DNA from: Bradyrhizobium icense
GTDB lineage: Bacteria > Pseudomonadota > Alphaproteobacteria > Rhizobiales > Xanthobacteraceae
Length of the DNA stretch: 64,000 nucleotides
Assembly: GCF_001693385.1 (NCBI RefSeq)
Contig: NZ_CP016428.1
Coordinates: forward strand, 248,001-312,000
Direction of reading: 5' to 3'
Shown in pieces: positions 33,693-43,968 of this stretch. The first letter of the stretch is position 1; each line of letters begins with the position of its first letter. Under the pieces are notes generated by a model that made no database searches, was not told the origin of the DNA, and saw only the letters and a program-made list of their open reading frames with translations. The position numbers and the translations under genes were made by a program.

Positions 33693-36419
33693 CTACTTCG
33701 GCAGCTTCGCCTTCAGCGCATACAGCGCCTCCAGTGCCTCGCGGGGCGACATCTCGTCGGGATGCAGCGCCTTCACTGCCTCCACTAATAGCTCCGCCTC
33801 GCTCGGCGGCGCGGGCTCCGCGGCGGCGCGGGAGGGGACGGCGAACAGCGGAAGATCATCGGCGAGCGCGCGGGCGGTCTGGCCGCGATCCTGCGCCTCG
33901 AGTTTCGCCAGCACCGACTTGGCGCGCGCGATCACGGCTGGCGGCAGGCCGGCGAGCTTCGCAACCTGAATGCCGTAGGACCGATCGGCCGAGCCGGGCA
34001 GCACTTCGTGCAGGAACACGACGTCGCCCTGCCATTCCTTGACGCGCACGGTGGCGTTGAACATCCGCGGCAGTTTGGCGGAGAGCGCGGTCAGCTCGTG
34101 ATAATGGGTGGCGAACAGCGCGCGGCAGCGATTGGCCTCGTGCAGATGCTCGATCCCGGCCCAGGCAATCGAAAGGCCGTCGAAGGTGGCGGTGCCGCGG
34201 CCGATCTCGTCGAGGATGACCAGCGAGCGCTCGCTGGCCTGGTTCAAGATCACGGCGGTCTCGACCATCTCCACCATGAAGGTGGAGCGGCCGCGCGCGA
34301 GATCGTCGGCTGCGCCGACGCGGGAGAACAGCCGGTCGACGACGCCGATCCGGGCGCGCGACGCCGGCACGTAGGAGCCGATCTGCGCCATCAGCGCGAT
34401 CAAGGCATTCTGCCGCAGGAACGTCGACTTGCCGGCCATGTTCGGGCCGGTGATCAGCCAGACCTGGCCGGACTTCTGGCCCGGCCCCGGCGAGAGGTCG
34501 CAGGCATTGGCAATGAACGGCTGGCCGTCGCGCTTCAGCGCCTGTTCGACGACCGGATGCCGGCCGCCTTCGACAGCGAAACCGAGCGAAGTATCAACCT
34601 CGGGCCGCACGTAGTTGTCATCTATCGCAAGCTTCGCCAGCGCCGTCGCGACATCGAGCAGCGCGAACGCATGCGCCGCCGCGCGCAGATCATCGCTGGC
34701 GGCGAGCGCCATGGCGCAAAGCCGTTCGAAGAGTTCCAGCTCCAGATTGAGCGCGCGGTCGCCGGCATTGGCGATCTTGGCCTCGATCTCGCCGAGCTCG
34801 GAGGTGGTGAAACGAACCTGGCCCGCCAGCGTCTGGCGGTGGATGAAGGTCGCGTTCAGCGGCGGCGCCATCAGTCTGTCGCCGTGCTGCGCCGTCACCT
34901 CGACGAAATAGCCGAGCACGTTGTTGTGACGAATCTTCAGTGCTTTGATGCCGGTGTCCTCGGCATAGCGCGCCTGCATCGCGGCGACGACGAGGCGGGA
35001 GGCGTCGCGCAGGTTCCGGCTCTCGTCGAGCGCGGGCTCATAGCCCTCGCGGATGAAGCCGCCGTCGCGCTTGATCAGCGGCAGTTGTTCGGCGAGTGCA
35101 CGCTCGAACTCGCGCGCAAGATCGCGTGAGGGACGGCGCAGCGCCTCCATCACGACAATGATTTCAGATGGCGCGGCATCGAGTTGCGCGAGCCGGGCCA
35201 GTGCCTGGTCTGCCGCGAAGATGCCGTCGCGCAAAGCTGCAAGGTCGCGCGGGCCGCCGCGTCCGACCGACAGGCGCGCCAGCGCACGCGACATGTCAGG
35301 GGCGGCGCGCAGCGTCGTGCGGATGTCATCACGCGCAGTGCTATCGCTGACAAAGGCAGCAATCGCATCCAGCCGCCGCCCAATGGCTGCACTGTCGGTA
35401 AGCGGTGCGGCGAGCCGTTGCGCCAGTAGCCGGGAGCCGGCGGCGGTAACCGTGCAGTCGATCGCGTCGAGCAGCGACCCGCGCCGCTCGCCGGCGAGCG
35501 TTCGGGTCAATTCGAGATTGGCACGGGTGGCGGGATCGATCGCCATCGTGGTGCCCGCGGCCTCACGCGAGGGCGGCGAGAGCGGCGGGCGCTTTCCGAC
35601 CTGGGTGCGGTCGATATAGGTGACGGCGGCGGCCGCCGCGGTTGCTTCCAGCCGCGACATCGCGGAAAGGCCGTCCATGGTCGCGACCGCGAAGTAGTCG
35701 CACAGCCGCCGCTCGGCGGTGGCGCCATCGAAGACGTCACGCGTCAACGGCGTCACCGACGGCAGTTCGCGCAACAGCGGCCCGAGATCCGCATCGCCAT
35801 AGAGGGCATCGGTAACGATGGCTTCGTTCGGATTAATCCGCGCCAGTGTCGCGGTGAGTTCCGCGGTCGAGCATTCCGTGACCATGAATTCGGACGTGGA
35901 GATATCGATCCAGGCAAGCCCGATGCGGTCGCCGCCGGAGGAGGCGCGGGCGCGGGCGATCGCCAGCAGATAATTATTGGTGCGGGCATCCAGCAGCGTG
36001 TCTTCGGTCAGCGTGCCCGGCGTCACCAGCCGCACCACGCCGCGCGCCACCACGCTCTTGTTGCCGCGGGCGCGCGCCGCCGCGGGATTCTCGGTCTGCT
36101 CGCACACGGCAACGCGATGGCCGGCATTGATAAGCCGATGCAGATAATCCTCGGAGCGCTCCACCGGCACGCCGCACATCGGGATGTCCATGCCCTGATG
36201 CTTGCCGCGCTTGGTCAGCACGATGCCGAGCGCCTTCGAGGCGATTTCGGCGTCTTCGAAGAACAGCTCGTAAAAATCGCCCATCCGGTAGAACAGCAGG
36301 AGCCCGGGATGGGCGGCCTTGATTTCGAGATATTGTTCCATCATCGGCGTGACGCGCGCGGGCGCCTCTGGTGCCGGTGCTTCCGCCGGGGGCAGGGGAA
36401 TGGATTGCTGGATCGTCAT
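33693..36419 (-). CDS. mutS: DNA mismatch repair protein MutS
   Basis: A protein of 908 residues that recognises mismatches as a dimer and recruits MutL. The N-terminal mismatch-reading segment ([14 protein letters not shown]) carries the conserved Phe/Glu pair. Walker A is [13 protein letters not shown], Walker [15 protein letters not shown], and the ATPase helix-turn-helix follows. The length is as usual for the family. It shares this neighbourhood with glnD, as in other rhizobia. Confidence 0.98.
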   Translation of the reverse strand: MTIQQSIPLPPAEAPAPEAPARVTPMMEQYLEIKAAHPGLLLFYRMGDFYELFFEDAEIASKALGIVLTKRGKHQGMDIPMCGVPVERSEDYLHRLINAGHRVAVCEQTENPAAARARGNKSVVARGVVRLVTPGTLTEDTLLDARTNNYLLAIARARASSGGDRIGLAWIDISTSEFMVTECSTAELTATLARINPNEAIVTDALYGDADLGPLLRELPSVTPLTRDVFDGATAERRLCDYFAVATMDGLSAMSRLEATAAAAAVTYIDRTQVGKRPPLSPPSREAAGTTMAIDPATRANLELTRTLAGERRGSLLDAIDCTVTAAGSRLLAQRLAAPLTDSAAIGRRLDAIAAFVSDSTARDDIRTTLRAAPDMSRALARLSVGRGGPRDLAALRDGIFAADQALARLAQLDAAPSEIIVVMEALRRPSRDLAREFERALAEQLPLIKRDGGFIREGYEPALDESRNLRDASRLVVAAMQARYAEDTGIKALKIRHNNVLGYFVEVTAQHGDRLMAPPLNATFIHRQTLAGQVRFTTSELGEIEAKIANAGDRALNLELELFERLCAMALAASDDLRAAAHAFALLDVATALAKLAIDDNYVRPEVDTSLGFAVEGGRHPVVEQALKRDGQPFIANACDLSPGPGQKSGQVWLITGPNMAGKSTFLRQNALIALMAQIGSYVPASRARIGVVDRLFSRVGAADDLARGRSTFMVEMVETAVILNQASERSLVILDEIGRGTATFDGLSIAWAGIEHLHEANRCRALFATHYHELTALSAKLPRMFNATVRVKEWQGDVVFLHEVLPGSADRSYGIQVAKLAGLPPAVIARAKSVLAKLEAQDRGQTARALADDLPLFAVPSRAAAEPAPPSEAELLVEAVKALHPDEMSPREALEALYALKAKLPK

Positions 36420-36655
36420 GCGGGCCGCAAACTACAGAATTTCGTTGCCCGGTCCTATTCCCTTACCTGCGTTGTCAGAGTTTTCCACGCCCCCGGCGCC
36501 GCATGATTGATCACGCCTGCCGTGAGGGCATGGCGGCCCTACGCGAAAGCACCGCACGGGGGCGCCGCCTCAATTGACCTGCAGCGGGCGCGCTCCTAAA
36601 ACTCGCCATCAAATTTGGGTCAACGCCTAAAGCGCGGCATTCAGGGAGAGATTCT

Positions 36656-37864
<1,209 letters not shown>

Positions 37865-37870
37865 GACAAT

Positions 37871-37906
37871 AATTTGGGAGGATGAAAATTCGTCCTTTCC
37901 CAAATT
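37871..37906. terminator. Hairpin after pcaF
   Basis: AATTTGGGA and TCCCAAATT bound a stem with an inner GGATGAA/TTCGTCC part. There is no strong T-run, so it could be a processing or attenuation hairpin between pcaF and pcaH rather than a true stop. A second palindrome (AAAATCGC-AAA-GCGATTTT, 37947-37965) follows. Confidence 0.45.
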
Positions 37907-37999
37907 AGTTATGTCATATAATGATCTGGCGGCGCGGCTTCGCGACAAAATCGCAAAGCGATTTTGCGCTGATAGCGCGATGCGAGGGAGGAATTCGTC

Positions 38000-38701
38000 A
38001 TGACATTGGTCTATCCAGTGCAATCACTCGCGGCGCATCCGCCGCGGCTGTCTCCCGCCTACAAGAGCACGGTCAAGCGTTCGCCCTCAAAGCCGCTGAT
38101 TCCGATGCGTCATACGCTGTCGGAACTGACCGGGCCGGTCTATGGCCACGAGACTGTGCGCGCGAGTGATCACGACCTCACGGTTCACGGCAAGGGCGAG
38201 CCGATCGGCGAGCGCATCATCGTGCACGGCCATGTGCTCGACGAAGACGGCCGCGGCGTGCCGAACACGCTGGTCGAGCTGTGGCAGGCCAATTCCTGCG
38301 GCCGCTATGTCCATGTCGTCGACCAGCATCCCGCGCCGCTCGATCCGAATTTCACCGGCGCCGGCCGCACGCAATCGGACGCGCAGGGTTATTATCGCTT
38401 CATCACGATCAAGCCCGGCGCCTACCCCTGGGGCAATCACCACAACGCCTGGCGGCCGGCCCACATCCATTTCTCGGTGTTCGGCCACTCCTTCGTCTCG
38501 CGCCTGGTGACGCAGATGTATTTCCCCGGCGATCCGCTATTCCCGTTCGATCCGATCTTCAATTCGGTCACCGACGAGAAGGCGCGCAACCGGATGATCT
38601 CGTCATTCGATCTGGAGAACACCAAGCCGGATTGGGCGCTGTGCTACCGCTTCAACATTGTGCTGCGCGGGCGCAACGCCACGCCGATGGAGAACAGTTA
38701 A
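38000..38701 (+). CDS. pcaH: Protocatechuate 3,4-dioxygenase beta subunit
   Basis: The iron-bearing subunit (233 residues) of the intradiol dioxygenase that opens protocatechuate to beta-carboxymuconate. Iron ligands can be placed at Tyr about 103 (GRYVHV), Tyr about 142 (GAYPWGNHHN) and His about 155 and 157 (RPAHIHF). GGGAGGA precedes the ATG. The alpha-subunit gene begins two bases beyond its stop, so the two are co-translated. Confidence 0.95.
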   Translation: MTLVYPVQSLAAHPPRLSPAYKSTVKRSPSKPLIPMRHTLSELTGPVYGHETVRASDHDLTVHGKGEPIGERIIVHGHVLDEDGRGVPNTLVELWQANSCGRYVHVVDQHPAPLDPNFTGAGRTQSDAQGYYRFITIKPGAYPWGNHHNAWRPAHIHFSVFGHSFVSRLVTQMYFPGDPLFPFDPIFNSVTDEKARNRMISSFDLENTKPDWALCYRFNIVLRGRNATPMENS

Positions 38702-38702
38702 A

Positions 38703-39308
38703 GTGCCACAGACCAAGCCGGACGGCATCACCCCGTCGCAGACCGTCGGTCCGTATTTCGCCTATGGCCTGACGCCGGGCGGCAAATACGACTGGAACGA
38801 CGCGTTCAACAACAGTCTGGTGACGCCGGACACCTCGGGCGAGCGCATTCGCGTCGAGGGAACGGTGTTCGACGGCGACGGCGTGCCGGTGCCGGATTGC
38901 ATGCTGGAGATCTGGCAGGCGGACGCGCAGGGCAGGTTCTCTGATCCGCAGGACAAGCGCGCGCTGCCGAATACGTCGTTCAAGGGGTTCGGCCGCATCG
39001 GCACCGATGCCAAAGGCCACTATGCCTTCGATACCATCAAGCCGGGCGGGGTTCCCGATCCCGACGGCAAGCCGCAGGCGCCGCATATCGTGCTCGCGGT
39101 CTATGCACGCGGCATGCTACTGCATCTCTATTCCCGGATCTATTTCGACGGCGAGGCGGCCAACGCGGCCGATCCCGTGCTGGCGCTGGTGCCGGCCGAC
39201 CGTCGCGCCACGCTGATTGCGACGAGGCAGCCCAGCTCAGGCAACGCGGTGTACCGATTCGACGTGCACCTGCAGGGCGACAAAGAGACGGTGTTTTTCG
39301 ACGTGTAA
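38703..39308 (+). CDS. pcaG: Protocatechuate 3,4-dioxygenase alpha subunit
   Basis: The non-iron subunit (201 residues) that pairs with PcaH. It has the family start TPSQTVGPYFAYGL and the shared domain ending AVYARGMLLHLYSRIYF. The start is GTG at 38703, almost touching the pcaH stop; GGAG inside the pcaH end may serve it. The longer in-frame extension to 38658 overlaps pcaH and is not used. Confidence 0.93.
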   Translation: MPQTKPDGITPSQTVGPYFAYGLTPGGKYDWNDAFNNSLVTPDTSGERIRVEGTVFDGDGVPVPDCMLEIWQADAQGRFSDPQDKRALPNTSFKGFGRIGTDAKGHYAFDTIKPGGVPDPDGKPQAPHIVLAVYARGMLLHLYSRIYFDGEAANAADPVLALVPADRRATLIATRQPSSGNAVYRFDVHLQGDKETVFFDV

Positions 39309-39552
39309 CGGCAACTGGCGCAGAGGCCGTGACAAGCGGAATGCAGCGATGGCCTCTGAACTCAATCGACCCGCGAACAATTCCTGACCGGTTGATCGGT
39401 GCGCCGATTGCGCAACATGCGGCGCCTGCCATGCAAGAACAGGCGCCCGATGCGCTCGGCGTCCGCTGCCACTATCAGCTCGCTGGACGAAGGCCGAACA
39501 ACTGGCGGCACGCCGCTCCTGACCGCGGCAAAGGCAAAAAGGCTGTAGCGTA
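39309..39552. other. Intergenic region after pcaG
   Basis: No convincing gene. A frame of 74 residues (39329-39553) is open but lacks a ribosome site and any recognisable motif. Confidence 0.4.
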
Positions 39553-39717
39553 ATGACCGGCCGCGAGCTGGCGATCCATCAGGCCGCCGAGGCCTTCGAA
39601 CTCTTCACCGGGCTACAGCCGTCGATTGCGGTGATTGGAAATGCGTTCGACGCCGTGATGGCAAGCCGATACTCTGTGGTAATTGCCGTGACCTTACAGG
39701 CGCCGGATCGAGCGTGA
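39553..39717 (+). CDS. Possible small protein upstream of the EamA gene
   Basis: A frame of 54 residues, MTGRELAIHQAAEAFELFTG then LQPSIAVIGNAFDAVMASRY, ends with TGA that overlaps the GTG of the next gene (GTGA). Its composition is protein-like (helical, acidic), but it has no known motif and no strong ribosome site. It may be a coupled leader gene or chance. Confidence 0.3.
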   Translation: MTGRELAIHQAAEAFELFTGLQPSIAVIGNAFDAVMASRYSVVIAVTLQAPDRA

Positions 39718-40643
39718 GCGAGCCAACCAAGGAAAGAGCCAAGAACAGCGCGCAGGAAGTGCTGGGCCTGCTCGGATTTCTGCTGGTTGCCACCGCCCAG
39801 GTCTCCAACATGATCCTGGCGCGCGGTGTTGCCGGGAGTGTTCCCCCGTTCTCGATCGCCTTCTTTCGCTGGAGCATTGTGGCGCTCGGCCTGCTGCCGG
39901 CCATCGTGATGGCGTTGCGTGAAAGCCCCGGCCTGTCGCGCAAGGACGGCCTCGGCATCGCGCTGGCCGGCTTTCTCGGCATGTTCATCTGCGGCGGTCC
40001 GGTCTATGTCGCCGGCATTACAACCTCGGCCATCAACATCGCCTTGATCATGGCGCTATCGCCGCTTGTTGTGCTGCTGCTTTCCTTCGTGTCGGGTCGG
40101 GAGACCATCGATCAACGAAAAATCGTCGGAATGCTGGTCGCGTTGGCGGGCGCCCTGCTGATTATCACCAAGGGACAAGCCGGCATAGGGACGGGCCTGT
40201 CGCCCGGTGATCTGCTCGCTTTGCTCGCGATGCTCGGCTGGGCGGGATACACGTTGATGCAAAATCGCGTCGGGCAGGGCGTGAGCTTTCTGGCAAGGAT
40301 AGGGCTGTTTGCGACGGCAGGCGCGCTATTCACGTTGCCCTTTGCGATCCATGAAATTTGGTCCGCCCCCGCTGCTGCGTTCAGCGGACGTGCGGCGCTG
40401 GTGTATTTGTTCGCCGGTCTCGTCCCCGGGCTTTTTGCCTATTCGGCCTATGCCTATCTCGGCTCAATGTTCGGCGCGGTGTCGACGTCCTTGAGTCTCT
40501 ATCTGGGTCCAATCGTCAGCGCGGTGCTATCGATCATCTTTCTCGGCGAGGCACCGACGGCGATCCATCTGATTGGCGGTGCGTTGTCGCTCGGCGGCAT
40601 GTGGTTGTGCCTGCGGGCCAAGCAGAGCGGGCCATCACCATAG
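39714..40643 (+). CDS. DMT family (EamA) transporter
   Basis: An inner-membrane drug/metabolite transporter of 309 residues with ten predicted helices in two EamA repeats (LGFLLVATAQVSNMILARGV ... ; GDLLALLAMLGWAGYTLMQN ...). The signature PFSIAFFRWSIVALGLLP lies in the first repeat. The substrate is unknown; EamA members export amino acids or other small metabolites. Start is GTG at 39714. Confidence 0.9.
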   Translation: MSEPTKERAKNSAQEVLGLLGFLLVATAQVSNMILARGVAGSVPPFSIAFFRWSIVALGLLPAIVMALRESPGLSRKDGLGIALAGFLGMFICGGPVYVAGITTSAINIALIMALSPLVVLLLSFVSGRETIDQRKIVGMLVALAGALLIITKGQAGIGTGLSPGDLLALLAMLGWAGYTLMQNRVGQGVSFLARIGLFATAGALFTLPFAIHEIWSAPAAAFSGRAALVYLFAGLVPGLFAYSAYAYLGSMFGAVSTSLSLYLGPIVSAVLSIIFLGEAPTAIHLIGGALSLGGMWLCLRAKQSGPSP

Positions 40644-40750
40644 CGCCGGCCGCGAATCCTGCGGCCGCAAACTATCCGACGGGAACCGCGCGCGGCTTCG
40701 GAAAGTTCACCTCTGGAAGGCTATTGAGGCCGCACCGGAGGATGACGACG

Positions 40751-42988
40751 ATGAATTGGCGGTCGGTCCGGCTGACATTCTGGGTTTTCGTCATCGTGGT
40801 GCTGACGGCCCCGCTGGCCGAGGCGGCGGCCGAAAGCGCAGGCCGCCCTTCTGAATTCATCCTCATCCTTCAGATCGTGCTGTTGATCGCCATTGGCCGC
40901 GGGCTCGGCGAGATCATGCAGCGCATCGGCCAGCCGTCCGTGATCGGCGAACTGCTGGCGGGTTTGTTGCTCGGCCCGTCGTTGTTCGGATGGGTCTGGC
41001 CGTCGGCGCATGCGGCGATCTTTCCGCCCGTCGCCGAGCAGAAGGCCCTTATCGAAGGTGTTGCCCAGTTCGGCATTCTGCTTCTGCTGCTGCTGACGGG
41101 AATGGAGACCGATCTCGGGCTGGCCAGGAAGGTCGGCAGGGCAGCGATCATCATTTCCATCGCCGGCATCATCGTTCCCTTCCTGTGCGGCTTTGCGCTC
41201 GGACAGTACTTGCCCGACAGCCTGCTGCCGCATCCGGAGGCGCGCCTGGTCGCCTCGCTGTTCCTGGGCACGGCGCTATCGATTTCTTCGGTGAAGATCG
41301 TCGCCGTCGTCGTTCGCGAGATGAACTTCATGCGCCGCAATGTCGGTCAGATTATCATCGCCACCGCGATTATCGATGACACGATCGGCTGGATCATCAT
41401 TGCGGTCATCTTCAGTCTCGCCTCGCAAGGCACGATCGACCTTTTGTCGGTGGGGCAGGCTGTGCTGGGAACGCTGGTCTTCCTCGCCGTCAGCTTTACG
41501 ATCGGCCGGCGGCTGGCGTTTCGGCTCATTCGTTGGGCCAACGATACGCTGGTCAGCGCGTCCGCCGTCATCACGGTCATCCTCCTGCTGATGGGTAGCA
41601 TGGCGCTGATCACCCATGCGATCGGCGTGCACACAGTGCTCGGCGCGTTTGTCGCCGGCATACTGGTTGGCGAATCGCCGATCCTGACCCGGCAGATCGA
41701 CGAGCGGTTGCGCGGGCTGATCACCAGCCTGTTCATGCCGGTGTTCTTCGGTTTGGCAGGATTGAACGCGGACCTGACAGTTCTCAGGGATCCAAACTTG
41801 CTATGGCTCACGGCGCTGCTGGTGCTGATCGCCAGCATTGGAAAATTCGGCGGCGCCTTCGTGGGCGGCAGTCTCGGCGGAATGAACCGCTACGAATGCT
41901 TTGCGCTGGCGAGCGGCATGAACGCGAGAGGATCGACGGAGGTCATCATCGCCAGCATCGGCCTGTTCATGGGCGTGCTGAGCCAGAACCTGTTCTCGAT
42001 GATCGTCACCATGGCGATCCTGACCACGATCGCCATGCCTCCGATGCTGCGCTCTGCACTGTCGCGGCTTCCCATGAAGGCGGACGAGAAGGAGCGGCTC
42101 GAACGGGAGGAACTTGAGGAAAAAGGATTCACGGCAAATCTGGAGCGCCTGCTGCTCGCCGTCGACGAGAGCGCCAACGCAAAGTTTGCCTCCCATCTCG
42201 CAGGTCTCCTTGCGGGCACGCGCGGCATTCCGGTCACCGTGCTGCATATCGGCGCCCGTGCGAAGCGTCAGGAAAGGAAGCGCGACGAGCAAGAAAGCCA
42301 TGAAAGCGCGGTCAAGAGCGCGGCAAGGACCATCGTCGATTCCGGCCCGGACGAGGCCGCGCGGGAAGTCGATGTCACGACGCGCGCAAAGAGCAAAAAG
42401 TCGGGCGACGCCATCATCGACGAGGCCCGGAAGGGCTTTGGTCTGCTGATTGTCGGAACGGAAAAGGTGGTCGGCGGAAAAAACGGGTTTGACGAAAGGA
42501 TCGAGGATGTGACGGCAGGTTTCGACGGCCCGCTCGCCATCGTCGCCGCCAGGGACAGCCATCTCGAGCAGCCCGCGGCAAGCTCTTCGTTCCGGATTCT
42601 GGTCCCGGTGTCGGGTAGCGGTGCGTCGCGCCGGGGAGCCGACGTCGCGGTCGCGCTCGCCCGCGCCGGTTCGACATCGGTCCGATTCCTCCACGTGTCC
42701 AACACCAGGGACAAAGGACGACGCGGCAAGAACGCCTCATTGCTGCAACAGGAGGCGATCCTAAGGGACATTGGCTCGCTTGCCGCCCGCTACGCCATCC
42801 AGTCAACCACAGCGATTCGCGCCAGCGCGTCGCCGGAGCAGGCGGTCCTGCGCGAAATCGCAAGCAGCGGCGTTGATCTGGTTGTCCTGGGGGCCGACCG
42901 TGTCCAGGGGGAAAATCTCAGTTTTGGCGGCGTCGCTTCCTCGATTCTGGAGAATTCGACCGCCTCAGTCTTGCTGGTATCGAGCTGA
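40751..42988 (+). CDS. CPA2-type cation:proton antiporter with two C-terminal universal-stress domains
   Basis: A membrane protein of 745 residues. After an N-terminal hydrophobic segment it has about 12 helices of the Na+/H+ exchanger (KefB/CPA2) type, including GELLAGLLLGPSLFG, IIATAIIDDTIGWII and LGAFVAGILVGESP. The cytoplasmic half (about 460-745) carries two UspA-like domains (LLLAVDESANAKFASHLAGL; FRILVPVSGSGASRRGADVA and SILENSTASVLLVSS). Usp domains may regulate transport by binding ATP. GGAGG at 40737 favours ATG 40751 over 40742. Confidence 0.9.
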   Translation: MNWRSVRLTFWVFVIVVLTAPLAEAAAESAGRPSEFILILQIVLLIAIGRGLGEIMQRIGQPSVIGELLAGLLLGPSLFGWVWPSAHAAIFPPVAEQKALIEGVAQFGILLLLLLTGMETDLGLARKVGRAAIIISIAGIIVPFLCGFALGQYLPDSLLPHPEARLVASLFLGTALSISSVKIVAVVVREMNFMRRNVGQIIIATAIIDDTIGWIIIAVIFSLASQGTIDLLSVGQAVLGTLVFLAVSFTIGRRLAFRLIRWANDTLVSASAVITVILLLMGSMALITHAIGVHTVLGAFVAGILVGESPILTRQIDERLRGLITSLFMPVFFGLAGLNADLTVLRDPNLLWLTALLVLIASIGKFGGAFVGGSLGGMNRYECFALASGMNARGSTEVIIASIGLFMGVLSQNLFSMIVTMAILTTIAMPPMLRSALSRLPMKADEKERLEREELEEKGFTANLERLLLAVDESANAKFASHLAGLLAGTRGIPVTVLHIGARAKRQERKRDEQESHESAVKSAARTIVDSGPDEAAREVDVTTRAKSKKSGDAIIDEARKGFGLLIVGTEKVVGGKNGFDERIEDVTAGFDGPLAIVAARDSHLEQPAASSSFRILVPVSGSGASRRGADVAVALARAGSTSVRFLHVSNTRDKGRRGKNASLLQQEAILRDIGSLAARYAIQSTTAIRASASPEQAVLREIASSGVDLVVLGADRVQGENLSFGGVASSILENSTASVLLVSS

Positions 42989-43071
42989 GGCGCGGACGGG
43001 TCGAAGAGGCAGGTGGGTCGTCTCGGCGTGTGCGGGCGAACTGCGGCTGCAGTACCCACCCACATCCGGAA

Positions 43072-43098
43072 TTGACAATAGCAGAGAGATTATATAAT
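43072..43098 (+). promoter_or_regulatory. Sigma-70-type promoter of the arsR-like gene
   Basis: A consensus TTGACA (43072-43077) is followed after 15 bases by a perfect TATAAT (43093-43098). The surrounding AT-rich patch stands out in a GC-rich genome. The implied start of transcription is near 43105, so translation must begin downstream of it. Confidence 0.7.
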
Positions 43099-43113
43099 AA
43101 GTGTGTTATATAA
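43090..43113. promoter_or_regulatory. Candidate ArsR-type operator
   Basis: Two copies of the 8-base palindrome TTATATAA (43090-43097 and 43106-43113) are separated by eight bases, overlapping the -10 box and the start of transcription. This is where an autoregulating ArsR repressor would bind. Confidence 0.55.
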
Positions 43114-43130
43114 CAGATTTGGGATCAAAA

Positions 43131-43454
43131 GTGCCAAACCTCGATGCCGCCTTCGCGGCACTGGCAGACCCTACTCGCCGCGCGATCCTGGCGCGCCTCG
43201 CGCTCGGCGAAGCCACCGTCATGGAACTGGCCAAGCCGTTCGAGATCTCGCAGCCCGCCATTTCCCGTCACCTCAAGGTGCTGGAGGGCGCGGGGCTCAT
43301 CGTTCGTCGCGTGGAGGGCACGAAGCGGCCGTGCCGGCTGGTGCCGAAGGCCGTCGCCGAGATCGATCATTGGCTTGGTCTGCTGCGGCAGACGCTCACG
43401 GCAAATTACAACCGGTTGGATGACGTGCTGGCCGAAATGAAAACCAAAGAGTGA
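43131..43454 (+). CDS. ArsR family transcriptional regulator
   Basis: A winged-helix regulator of 107 residues. The DNA-binding part is ALADPTRRAILARLALGEAT and FEISQPAISRHLKVLEGAGL. No metal-binding CxC motif is present, so it belongs to the non-metal ArsR group that is paired with SRPBCC proteins. GTG at 43131 is chosen: GGGA lies seven bases upstream and the start lies after the promoter; the frame back to 43101 begins inside the operator. Confidence 0.9.
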   Translation: MPNLDAAFAALADPTRRAILARLALGEATVMELAKPFEISQPAISRHLKVLEGAGLIVRRVEGTKRPCRLVPKAVAEIDHWLGLLRQTLTANYNRLDDVLAEMKTKE

Positions 43455-43465
43455 AAGGCAATCCC

Positions 43466-43945
43466 ATGAGCAAGTTGACGCTGAAGACCGAAGGCGACAC
43501 CCACGTCGTCGTTACCAGGCGCTTTGCCGCCACGCCCGAGGCGGTGTTTCGCGCGCACACCGAGCCGGCGCTGATCCAGAAATGGCTGCTTGGTCCGGAA
43601 GGCTGGACGATGCCGGTCTGCGTCAACGAGGCCCGCCCGGGTGGCAAGATCCGGTACGAATGGAGCGACGGCAAGGGCGGTGGCTTCCACCTGACCGGTG
43701 AATTTATCGAGGTGGTGCCGTTCAGCCGCCTCGTACATGTCGAACGCATGCATCTGCCGGACCCGACACCTGACAATCATGTCGAAACCAACTTCGCGCC
43801 GGACGGAGCCGGCACCTTGATGACCATGCGAATGACCCTGCCAGATGCTGCGACGCGGACCACGATGCTGTCGAGCGGCATGGAGCAGGGAATGGAAGCG
43901 AGCTACGTCCGGCTCGACGCGCTTTCAGTGCCGGCGCGGCCGTGA
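43466..43945 (+). CDS. SRPBCC (AHSA1-like) domain protein
   Basis: A protein of 159 residues of the START/Bet v1 superfamily, AHSA1-like, with a hydrophobic ligand cavity: VVVTRRFAATPEAVFRAHTE, then LIQKWLLGPEGWTMP. Genes like this usually follow an ArsR regulator, as here, where only 11 bases separate them; together they probably sense an unknown hydrophobic ligand. ATG 43466 has AAAGG upstream; GTG 43451 overlaps the arsR stop and is the alternative. Confidence 0.88.
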   Translation: MSKLTLKTEGDTHVVVTRRFAATPEAVFRAHTEPALIQKWLLGPEGWTMPVCVNEARPGGKIRYEWSDGKGGGFHLTGEFIEVVPFSRLVHVERMHLPDPTPDNHVETNFAPDGAGTLMTMRMTLPDAATRTTMLSSGMEQGMEASYVRLDALSVPARP

Positions 43946-43968
43946 CGCTGTCGCTCCAAATCGCAGCC

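Noticed and set aside
34008..35129. Open frame of 373 codons on the plus strand
   Set aside because: Antisense shadow of mutS.
39329..39553. Frame of 74 codons after pcaG
   Set aside because: No ribosome site and no motif; mentioned only as part of a chained-frame observation.
40358..40750. N-terminal extension of the antiporter frame
   Set aside because: It overlaps the EamA gene in another frame and lacks antiporter-like sequence; GGAGG fixes a later start.
43101..43130. Upstream start for the ArsR gene
   Set aside because: It lies at the predicted start of transcription inside the TTATATAA repeat, with no ribosome site.
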